The notes beneath the pieces were generated by a model that searched no databases, was not told where the DNA came from, and saw nothing but the letters and a program-made list of their open reading frames with translations. From positions 1-16,681 of the forward strand of contig CBDUWP010000027.1 of assembly GCA_965370955.1 (NCBI GenBank): a stretch of DNA of 16,681 nt, given 5' to 3'. Of this stretch, positions 1-6,470 are shown piece by piece (the first letter of the stretch is position 1; the number at the start of each line of letters is the position of its first letter). This DNA comes from CBDUWP01 sp965370955 (GTDB taxonomy: Bacteria > Planctomycetota > Phycisphaerae > Sedimentisphaerales > Anaerobacaceae). The position numbers and the translations under genes were made by a program.

Positions 1-1
1 A

Positions 2-187
2 AAAATTGTTTATGGAGCGAGTAGTGCAGATGCCGCAACTGTCGGATTTTCTGAGCTTGCAATCTCTAATCACCAAATGAAAGATATCGGCCAAAGCAGT
101 ATCGAAATAGTGGCTGGCTTTATGCAAGCCGACTGTGTTGCATTATTTGCCGATTGGATGAAAAAAGCAGATCGAAAAATTTATTGA
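2..187 (+). CDS. C-terminal fragment of an unrecognised protein (5' end outside window)
   Basis: An open frame runs from the left edge to a TGA at 185-187 and encodes 61 residues. It begins KIVYGASSADAATVGFSE and ends ADWMKKADRKIY. The fragment is soluble and mixed in composition, with an alanine-rich helical-looking tail and no membrane segment. I do not recognise the family and see no catalytic motif. It ends 16 bp before the stop of the convergent beta-CASP nuclease gene, and I see no hairpin terminator between them. The frame is closed properly and is codon-like, so it is probably the real end of a gene, but its function cannot be assigned from this piece. Confidence 0.55.
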   Translation, partial: KIVYGASSADAATVGFSELAISNHQMKDIGQSSIEIVAGFMQADCVALFADWMKKADRKIY

Positions 188-203
188 TTGTTCTTTTGCC
201 GGC

Positions 204-1610
204 TTAATCCAATTCTATAATATCATTATATTTTGGCACGGTGACATTATATCCAGCCTTTTTCGTCAAAAATTGGCCGAAAGATTTTGCACTTGTTTCC
301 TCGCCATGAATCACGAAAATTTTTCTTGGTGACACCTTTAATTCCTGCAGCCAATTTAATAGTTCATTTCTATCGGCATGGGCTGAAAAGCCGCGTACCC
401 TGACAATATCAGCTTTGACCTTTCGCATTTGACCTAAGATTCTAATTGGATTTTTGCCGTCGACCAAAAGCCGACCCAGCGTGCCAATGGCTTGATATCC
501 AACAAACATAACTGTGTTTTTTCTGTCGGATATGTTGTTCACCAAATGGTGCTTGATTCTGCCGCCAGTACACATCCCAGATCCTGCAATAATAATCACA
601 GGGCCGGTCATGTCTTTTATGGCTTTGGATTCCTCTGTTTTTCTGGTCGTTCTAAGGCCGGCAAGATTAAAAGGCGAGTCGTGATTGGCAATTCTGTCAG
701 TGGTATCTCTATCGAACAGTTCGGCATGATGCTTGAAAACAGTAGTGATTTTTGAGGCCATCGGGCTATCGAAAAAAACCGGCATTTTGGGTATCTTGTT
801 TTGCTGCTGCAACTGGCTTATATAATAGAGAACCTCCTGCGACCTTTCCAGTGCAAAGCTTGGGATTATCAGATTGCCTTTTTTTCTATAAACATCGTTG
901 ATAATCCGCTCGATTTCGCCGCTAATTTCAGCTGTTTCACTGTGGTCTCTATTGCCGTAAGTGGATTCGATCAGAACATAATCGGCATGCTCTAAAGCTT
1001 CGGGATCTCTGACAATCGGTCTGCCCGGTCTGCCTATGTCGCCAGAAAACAAAATTGTTCTGCGCTCGATGCCTTTTGTAACCTTAATCTCAACAATTGA
1101 TGAGCCAAGCACATGGCCGGCATCGTGCAACGCAACTTCAACATTGTCGCCAAGAGTAAATGTTTGGCCATAATCAACCGTCTGAAAATGCTTGAAACAA
1201 TCTTGACTGTCCTCAACAGTGTAAAGCGGGGCGTATGAAAATTTCGGCTTTTTATTTTGTTTTTGATGCCGCTTCTTTTTGTATTCAGCGTCTTCGGTTT
1301 GCAGTTTAGCACTGTCGAGCAATATTATCTTGGCAATCTCAGCTGTTGCGTCAGTGCAATATATTTTACCCTTAAAGCCGTCTTTAACCAGCTTCGGCAA
1401 AAGTCCGCAATGATCCAAATGGGCATGGGTTAAAATTACTGCATCTAGGGTTTTAAGAGGAATTGGGAATTTGTCATAGTTTCTGTCGGTAAATTGACGT
1501 TCCTGATAAAGGCCGCAATCGACCAAAATCCGTTTTTCACCAGTATCGAGCAGATGTCTGGAGCCAGTGACATTTTGTGCGGCACCTAGAAAGTGAAGTC
1601 TCATATTCAT
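204..1610 (-). CDS. MBL-fold / beta-CASP ribonuclease (CPSF73-like, TTHA0252-type)
   Basis: This is a predicted zinc-dependent RNA-processing or RNA-decay nuclease of the metallo-beta-lactamase/beta-CASP family, 468 residues long. The metal motifs visible in order are THAHLDH (residues 61-67), GHVLGS (165-170, His166), FSGD (188-191), the beta-CASP motif A glutamate in ESTYGN (215), GFSAHAD (motif B, His411) and the late histidine in VIHGEE (435). The RMMBL domain at the C terminus is therefore complete. Bacterial relatives such as Thermus TTHA0252 are single-strand RNA nucleases. I chose the ATG at 1608-1610 because AGGA lies 5 bases upstream. An earlier in-frame ATG at 1644-1646 would add 12 residues but sits upstream of the expected transcript start. 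The gene stands alone behind its own -10 box and the terminator of nrdJ. The exact RNA substrate is unknown. Confidence 0.9.
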   Translation of the reverse strand: MNMRLHFLGAAQNVTGSRHLLDTGEKRILVDCGLYQERQFTDRNYDKFPIPLKTLDAVILTHAHLDHCGLLPKLVKDGFKGKIYCTDATAEIAKIILLDSAKLQTEDAEYKKKRHQKQNKKPKFSYAPLYTVEDSQDCFKHFQTVDYGQTFTLGDNVEVALHDAGHVLGSSIVEIKVTKGIERRTILFSGDIGRPGRPIVRDPEALEHADYVLIESTYGNRDHSETAEISGEIERIINDVYRKKGNLIIPSFALERSQEVLYYISQLQQQNKIPKMPVFFDSPMASKITTVFKHHAELFDRDTTDRIANHDSPFNLAGLRTTRKTEESKAIKDMTGPVIIIAGSGMCTGGRIKHHLVNNISDRKNTVMFVGYQAIGTLGRLLVDGKNPIRILGQMRKVKADIVRVRGFSAHADRNELLNWLQELKVSPRKIFVIHGEETSAKSFGQFLTKKAGYNVTVPKYNDIIELD

Positions 1611-1648
1611 AATAATCCTAAGCCTAAGTATAAAACCTAATTGCATCT

Positions 1649-1654
1649 ATTATA
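1649..1654 (-). promoter_or_regulatory. Perfect -10 box (TATAAT) for the beta-CASP nuclease gene
   Basis: Read on the minus strand this is an exact TATAAT, just after the nrdJ terminator and about 40 bases before the chosen start codon. I see no good -35 hexamer at 16-18 bp. A start site near 1642 would exclude the upstream ATG at 1646 as the translation start. Confidence 0.5.
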
Positions 1655-1679
1655 CACAAATTCAGCAATAGATGTTCGC

Positions 1680-1715
1680 AAAAAAAATGGGCTTCTGCGA
1701 TGTCCACACAAGCCC
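1680..1715 (-). terminator. Intrinsic terminator of nrdJ
   Basis: On the minus strand GGGCTT (1715-1710) pairs with AAGCCC (1694-1689) across a 15-nt loop, followed after one base by eight T residues (1687-1680). It lies about 50 bp past the nrdJ stop and before the promoter of the next gene. Confidence 0.8.
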
Positions 1716-1765
1716 TGTCTTTTGATTATGTTATTTTGTCACTATAGCGATATTCCGGCGTTGGC

Positions 1766-4759
1766 TCAAGAGCAGCCCATAGAGTTTCCACAGTTAAAAC
1801 ATTTGTAGCAAGTTCCATTGCGAACAGTGATCGAGCCGCAAATGTCACAGGCTGGTGCGTCATCTTGAAAATGCTGAAATTGTGAATTGAATTTCTGCAT
1901 TATTTTACCTTCAGATTCATCGTCGCTTGTCGTAACTGTCACCAGTTCAGTAAGTCTTGTTTGAGGCTGTTTAGTAGTATTTTTTTTGCCCGGTTCGCTT
2001 TTTAGAGTTTTAGTTTTTTTTACTTCTGCGATTTTGTGAGCTAAATCCTTAGTTTTTTCAACAAGCTGTTTAGCGGTAGTGCTGTTTTTGTTTACCTTTG
2101 CCGGTTGACGTTGAGGTGTATTGGTCTCGGCGTAACCAGGTATGAATTGGCAGCCCAACCAGCAGAATATATAATCTATCAAGCTCTTGGCAAAAGGAAT
2201 TTCTCTATTTGAGGTCATGCCGGCCGGCTCAAATCTTGCATGTCTGAATTTATCGACCAATGTGATTAGCGGTACTCCATATTGAAGTGCCATCGAAGTG
2301 CAGGTTCCTATCACATCCATAAGGCCGCCGACAGTGCTTCCCTCTTTGGCCATAGTGATAAAGACCTCGCCGGGTAATCTGTCTTCATAAAGTCCGACTG
2401 TCAAATAGCCTTCATGTCCGGCGACTGAGAATTTATGAGTTATGCTGTCTCTTGTATCGGGCAATCTTCTTCTAAATGGTTTTAAGGGCATGACGGGAAC
2501 CGCCGCTGCTTTTTTGTCTGAATGTTTTTTCGTGGAAACCGGCTGCAATCTTTTTGATCCGTCACGATAAATAGCGATAGCCTTTAGGCCGAGTTTCCAG
2601 CCTTGCATATAAGCGTTTGTGATTTCGTCAGTAGTGGCTTCTTTGGGCATATTGATGGTCTTGCTGATCGCTCCAGATACAAAAGGCTGAACAGCTGCCA
2701 TCATTTTCAAATGTGCCATGTAATGGATACATCTTATGCCGTTCATCGGCTTAAAAGCGCAGTCGAATATCGCAATGTGGCCTTCGTTCAAATGGGGAGC
2801 GTTTTCAATCGTATCATTTTCGTCTATATAATCGCATATTTCCTTGATCTCGTCAGCGTTATAGCCGAGCTTTTCCAAAGCGGACGGAACAGTTTTGTTG
2901 ACGAGCTTGAGCATGCCGCCGCCTGCCAACAATTTATATTTTACTAAAGCGATATCAGGTTCAATGCCAGTCGTGTCGCAATCCATCATGAAGCCGATAG
3001 TGCCGGTTGGCGCGATGACTGTTACCTGTGCATTTCTGAATCCATTTTTCGTACCGGCATCGAGTGCCTGATTCCAAGATTCTTTAGCGGCATCGATCAT
3101 ATAGTCGGGGCAGGAGGTTTCCGGAATCTGATAGGCGTGCAATCTGTGATCATTGATCACTCGCAGCATTTCTTCTTTATTTTTGTCAAACTCTTTGAAT
3201 GTTCCCTTTATCTCAGCCAGCTCCGAACTGACGCAATAGGCTGTTCCAGTCATAATCGCACTGATCGCAGCTGCTATTGTTCGGGCTTGATCGGAATCAT
3301 AAGCCAGTGCCATATTCATAACCAAAGAGCCAATGTTCGCAAATCCTAAGCCCAGCGGCCTAAACAAATGGCTATTGGTGGCAATTCTGGCTTCTGGATA
3401 GCTGCCGTTATCAACCAAAATTTCCTGAGCAATGATGAACAGCTTGATGGCTTTTTTGAATCTGTCGATGTCGAATGTTCCATCTTCGCCGCAAAATTTC
3501 ATGAGATTAAGCGAAGCCAAGTTGCAAGCTGAGTCATTGATGAACATATATTCGCTGCATGGATTTGAAGCATTGATCGGGCCAGAATTGGGGCAGGTGT
3601 GCCAGTTGTTTATCGTTGTGTGATATTGCATGCCCGGATCGCCGCAAACACGCGTTCCCTCTGCGATAAGTTCCATTAGTTCTGCGGCTTTATGCTTTTC
3701 TAACTTTTGGCCTGTAGTGACAGAAATCGTGTCCCAGTCCTCATCTTTTTCGACAGCCTGCATAAACTCTTCAGTGACCCTTATCGATAGATTGGAATTT
3801 TGGAACATGACGCTATTGTAGGCTTCCTGATTGAACTGGCCTTGATAGCCAGCATCGATCAAAGCCCATGCTTTTTTCTCTTCTTCGGTTTTACAGGTTA
3901 TAAATTCTTTGATATCAGGGTGCGTGATCATGAGCGACTGCATCTTGGCTGCTCGTCTGGTTTTGCCTCCAGATTTTATCACAGCGGCAATCTGATCATA
4001 AACCCTCATGAAACTCAAGGGGCCTGATGGGTTACCGCCGCCTGAAAGTTTTTCATGACTGCTTCTCAAAGTTGAAAGGTCAGTGCCGGTCCCAGAGCCA
4101 TGCTTAAATAGCATAGCCTCACTTCTGGCAAGCCGCATAATGTCGTCCATAGAATCTTCGACAGATTGAATAAAACAGGCTGAAGCTTGAGGATATTCAT
4201 AGCTGCTTTCGCAGGCGATCGCTTCACCGGCTTTTTCGTCCCAATGATAATTGTGCTTGCTGCCTTTGACATTATAGACATCATACAGCCCAACATTAAA
4301 CCATACAGGCGAATTGAACGCGCCATATTGATGAATACAAAGCCAAACCAGATCGTTATAGAAATTGTCAGAGTCTTCTTGTGTGGCGAAGTAACCATCT
4401 TTGAGGCCTCTGTCTGCAACCGCCTTGCAAACACGATGGACGAGCTGCTTAAGAGAATTTTCCCTTTGGCCTGTTTCTATGTCCCCAAAGAAATATTTAC
4501 TGGCTACGACTTTTGTGGCGAGTTGACTCCATTCTTGAGGAACCTCAATGTCATTTTGTTCAAAGACAGACTCTCCTGTGTCACTGGCGATTTTAGCTGA
4601 TCTTTTTTCCCATGTTATCTCTTGGAAAGGGTGGACGCCGGGGGTAGCAAAATGCTGTTCGATCTTTAAGCCGCCAGCCTTTTTAGATTGATGATTCTTG
4701 TCATTTGACTGATGGTTGTTTTGTTCAAATGGGTTCTTGGGATCGAATTTTTCTGACAT
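1766..4759 (-). CDS. nrdJ: Adenosylcobalamin-dependent class II ribonucleotide reductase
   Basis: Reduces ribonucleotides to deoxyribonucleotides using a B12-generated thiyl radical, so it needs no oxygen. The protein is 997 residues. Visible features are NSPVWF (149-154), the first redox cysteine in ASACFIQS (Cys195), the radical-site loop NPCSE (399-403: Asn, thiyl Cys401, Glu), the partner cysteine Cys412 in CNLASLNL, and the phosphate-binding PTGTIGF near 584. A TSCPD domain follows at about 764-864, then a lysine/threonine-rich linker (about 885-960). The cysteine-rich tail (Cys971, 974, 984, 987, 990, 996) probably combines zinc binding with thiol relay. The ATG at 4757-4759 is chosen because GGAGG sits 7 bases upstream. 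A TTG six codons earlier would overlap that site. The gene is monocistronic, with a promoter, NrdR-like boxes and a terminator. Confidence 0.96.
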   Translation of the reverse strand: MSEKFDPKNPFEQNNHQSNDKNHQSKKAGGLKIEQHFATPGVHPFQEITWEKRSAKIASDTGESVFEQNDIEVPQEWSQLATKVVASKYFFGDIETGQRENSLKQLVHRVCKAVADRGLKDGYFATQEDSDNFYNDLVWLCIHQYGAFNSPVWFNVGLYDVYNVKGSKHNYHWDEKAGEAIACESSYEYPQASACFIQSVEDSMDDIMRLARSEAMLFKHGSGTGTDLSTLRSSHEKLSGGGNPSGPLSFMRVYDQIAAVIKSGGKTRRAAKMQSLMITHPDIKEFITCKTEEEKKAWALIDAGYQGQFNQEAYNSVMFQNSNLSIRVTEEFMQAVEKDEDWDTISVTTGQKLEKHKAAELMELIAEGTRVCGDPGMQYHTTINNWHTCPNSGPINASNPCSEYMFINDSACNLASLNLMKFCGEDGTFDIDRFKKAIKLFIIAQEILVDNGSYPEARIATNSHLFRPLGLGFANIGSLVMNMALAYDSDQARTIAAAISAIMTGTAYCVSSELAEIKGTFKEFDKNKEEMLRVINDHRLHAYQIPETSCPDYMIDAAKESWNQALDAGTKNGFRNAQVTVIAPTGTIGFMMDCDTTGIEPDIALVKYKLLAGGGMLKLVNKTVPSALEKLGYNADEIKEICDYIDENDTIENAPHLNEGHIAIFDCAFKPMNGIRCIHYMAHLKMMAAVQPFVSGAISKTINMPKEATTDEITNAYMQGWKLGLKAIAIYRDGSKRLQPVSTKKHSDKKAAAVPVMPLKPFRRRLPDTRDSITHKFSVAGHEGYLTVGLYEDRLPGEVFITMAKEGSTVGGLMDVIGTCTSMALQYGVPLITLVDKFRHARFEPAGMTSNREIPFAKSLIDYIFCWLGCQFIPGYAETNTPQRQPAKVNKNSTTAKQLVEKTKDLAHKIAEVKKTKTLKSEPGKKNTTKQPQTRLTELVTVTTSDDESEGKIMQKFNSQFQHFQDDAPACDICGSITVRNGTCYKCFNCGNSMGCS

Positions 4760-4766
4760 TATGTCG

Positions 4767-4771
4767 CCTCC
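4767..4771 (-). promoter_or_regulatory. Strong Shine-Dalgarno site fixing the nrdJ start
   Basis: GGAGG on the minus strand, 7 bases before the ATG of nrdJ. It is the strongest ribosome binding site in the window and excludes the upstream TTG, which lies 3 bases upstream of it. Confidence 0.8.
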
Positions 4772-4833
4772 GTGCAATAGCCTTGTTTCAGCTGTGTTCT
4801 AATTGCTCTTTACTCCGCCTATTTTTACATGAA

Positions 4834-4849
4834 CCACAATATATTGTTG
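4834..4849. promoter_or_regulatory. NrdR-like box 1
   Basis: The 16-mer contains the perfect palindrome ACAATATATTGT. By my alignment 13 of 16 positions agree with the NrdR consensus acaCwAtATaTwGtgt. NrdR is the repressor of ribonucleotide reductase genes and responds to ATP/dATP. The box lies in the predicted nrdJ leader. Confidence 0.7.
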
Positions 4850-4863
4850 ACGAGCTTGTTCCA

Positions 4864-4879
4864 TTGCAACATATTGTTG
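4864..4879. promoter_or_regulatory. NrdR-like box 2
   Basis: The core is CAACATATTGTTG, about 10 of 16 positions like the NrdR consensus. It shares the 10-mer ATATTGTTGA with box 1 at an offset of exactly 30 bp. This puts the two boxes about three helical turns apart, close to the usual paired spacing. It lies just downstream of the predicted nrdJ start site. Confidence 0.6.
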
Positions 4880-4892
4880 AACTGTACGTCCG

Positions 4893-4921
4893 AATATATT
4901 TTCTTTTCTTTGGTTTGACAA
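4893..4921 (-). promoter_or_regulatory. nrdJ promoter (-35 TTGTCA, 17 bp, -10 TATATT)
   Basis: Minus-strand TTGTCA (4921-4916) and TATATT (4898-4893) are separated by 17 bp, each one mismatch from the vegetative consensus. The predicted start is near 4886, so both NrdR-like boxes fall immediately downstream. Confidence 0.6.
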
Positions 4922-5034
4922 GATGTTTTTTGATGTTTTTTGGTTTTTTCAAACATTTTTTGTAAAAATTGCGTTAATGCCCGTTGTGATTGATTCTATG
5001 ATAAAAAATAAAATAAAAAATTAAGCTGCCAGTG

Positions 5035-5045
5035 ACAGTTACTGT
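5035..5045. promoter_or_regulatory. Dyad ACAGT-T-ACTGT overlapping the uvrC promoter
   Basis: A perfect 5-bp inverted repeat around a single T, overlapping the TG of the extended -10 of uvrC. A wider CAGT-N7-ACTG symmetry (5030-5044) is also present. It is placed like an operator, possibly for damage control, but it resembles no LexA box I can name with confidence and has no copy before uvrB. Confidence 0.35.
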
Positions 5046-5051
5046 TATACT
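5043..5051 (+). promoter_or_regulatory. uvrC extended -10 promoter (TGTTATACT)
   Basis: TGnTATACT without a convincing -35. The same 11-mer TGTTATACTGA appears at the equivalent position upstream of uvrB. The predicted start is near 5058, about 40 bases before the uvrC ATG. Confidence 0.55.
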
Positions 5052-5097
5052 GAACTTTTCATGAAGGAATGCTGGATAATGTTGGAACAATTTTTTA

Positions 5098-6432
5098 ATG
5101 GCAGATGAACAAAAAATATTAGATCAGATTCGTAAACAAATCAGGGCATTTCCCGATAGCTGCGGCCTGTATTTTATGAAGGATTCGTCAGCAAGAGTTC
5201 TATACATAGGTAAAGCTAAACATCTTCGCAATCGAGCTGGGAGCTATTTTCAATCTGGTGCTGATTTAGCTGCGAGTCGTGGACCTAAAATTGTTGAGAT
5301 GATTAGCCATGTGTGCGCGGTCGACTATCTCGAAACGAAAAATGAGGTGGAAGCGATGCTGCATGAAGCTCGTCTAATCAAGGATATTCGACCACCCTAT
5401 AATAGCGATTTGACGGACGATAAAACCTTTCCATATCTTGAGATTGATATGAGTTGCGATTTTCCGCCAGTTTATATTACTCGTCAGCCTCATTCAACTG
5501 GAACCAAGCTTTTTGGTCCCTTTACAAATGTACGCGATCTTCGAAATGTGCTGGTCGTGCTCCAGAAAATATTCAAGTTTAGAACCTGTAAACTCGATAT
5601 TTGTGCAGGCGATGATAAGCTCCGCTTTTTTCGGCCATGTTTGTTATATAGTATAAAGCAATGCAGAGGGCCTTGTTCCGGCAAAATCGATAAAACCACT
5701 TACCGCAAAATAATCAGGGATTTGGTGAGATTTCTCAATTCTAAACGAGCAGTTGTTTTACGCAGCTTAAAAAAGCAGATGCAAAGGGCTTCCGATGCGA
5801 TGGATTATGAATCAGCTAAGGTTTATCGAGATCGCATTCGCTTGATAAAGAATTTGTCACTGCGCGGCGATCCGGATTTACATGTTCAGCCGGAAGTTTT
5901 TGCTGTCGATCCGATAGCTTCACTGGAAACTTTGCAAAACGCCTTGGGTATTACCAATCAGGTCAGAATTATAGAGGGTATCGATGTCGCTCATTTTTGC
6001 GGAGAGGCGGCGGTCGGATCAGTAGTGAAATTTATTGATGGTCGGCCGTTTAAGCAGGGCTATCGACGATTCAAAATAAAAACCGTTGCAGGTATTGACG
6101 ATTATGCCATGATAGCTGAAGTCGTGCGCAGGCGATATAAACAGGCAGTGTCAGGAGAAGAGCTGTGGCCTGATATTGTTTTGATCGATGGAGGGGTCGG
6201 CCAATTACACGCGGCGCAGAAAGCTTTTCAGGATATATCAAAGACAGTGCCGGAATTGATATCGATCTCAAAAAAAGAGGAATTGATCCACAGATTGGCA
6301 ACAAAGAAACCTCTCAAGCTTTCGCGAACCAATCTAGGTCTAAAATTACTGCAATATGTCAGAGATGAAGCTCACCGGTTCGCACAGCATTATCATCACA
6401 TTTTGACCGGTAAAAAATTATTTGACAAATAG
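5098..6432 (+). CDS. uvrC: UvrABC excinuclease subunit C, short form lacking the helix-hairpin-helix module
   Basis: Makes the dual incisions of nucleotide excision repair once UvrB has marked damage. The GIY-YIG nuclease domain occupies residues 18-95 (GLY 23-25, YIG 36-38, ETKNEVEAMLHE). Cysteines 169, 181, 189 and 193 match the spacing of the UvrC Fe-S cluster ligands (12, 8 and 4 residues). The UvrB-binding UVR motif spans about 217-252. The RNase H-like nuclease domain (about 290-434) keeps the likely catalytic Asp296 (GIDVAHF), Asp364 (LIDGG) and His426 (DEAHRFA). The protein stops at 444 residues where typical UvrC (about 600) continues into a tandem helix-hairpin-helix DNA-binding module. 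Nothing downstream encodes one, because only 38 bp separate it from the lon stop. The ATG at 5098 is the first in frame, with no clear Shine-Dalgarno site. Confidence 0.93.
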   Translation: MADEQKILDQIRKQIRAFPDSCGLYFMKDSSARVLYIGKAKHLRNRAGSYFQSGADLAASRGPKIVEMISHVCAVDYLETKNEVEAMLHEARLIKDIRPPYNSDLTDDKTFPYLEIDMSCDFPPVYITRQPHSTGTKLFGPFTNVRDLRNVLVVLQKIFKFRTCKLDICAGDDKLRFFRPCLLYSIKQCRGPCSGKIDKTTYRKIIRDLVRFLNSKRAVVLRSLKKQMQRASDAMDYESAKVYRDRIRLIKNLSLRGDPDLHVQPEVFAVDPIASLETLQNALGITNQVRIIEGIDVAHFCGEAAVGSVVKFIDGRPFKQGYRRFKIKTVAGIDDYAMIAEVVRRRYKQAVSGEELWPDIVLIDGGVGQLHAAQKAFQDISKTVPELISISKKEELIHRLATKKPLKLSRTNLGLKLLQYVRDEAHRFAQHYHHILTGKKLFDK

Positions 6433-6470
6433 ATACAGGCACTTGATTTATTGATTGTGGCTTGCCTATA

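Larger units (their letters stand above)
4760..5097. other. Divergent nrdJ/uvrC intergenic region (338 bp)
   Basis: There is no plausible gene here. It holds the nrdJ leader with two NrdR-like boxes, the nrdJ promoter, a T-rich then A-rich stretch (about 4901-5022), and the uvrC extended -10 with an overlapping dyad. I looked for a cobalamin riboswitch upstream of nrdJ and saw no B12 box or suitable folded leader. Confidence 0.6.

Noticed and set aside
1608..1646. Upstream ATG extending the beta-CASP nuclease by 12 residues
   Set aside because: It would start upstream of the transcript start predicted from the TATAAT at 1649-1654. The AGGA site favours the ATG at 1608-1610, which leads directly into the conserved MRLHFLGA start.
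4760..5040. Possible cobalamin riboswitch before nrdJ
   Set aside because: I looked for a B12 box and a long folded leader and saw neither. The predicted leader is only about 127 nt and is occupied by the two palindromic boxes.
6437..6467. AGGCA/TGCCT inverted repeat between uvrC and lon
   Set aside because: A 5-bp stem with a 21-nt loop and no T-tract on either strand is too weak to call a terminator.
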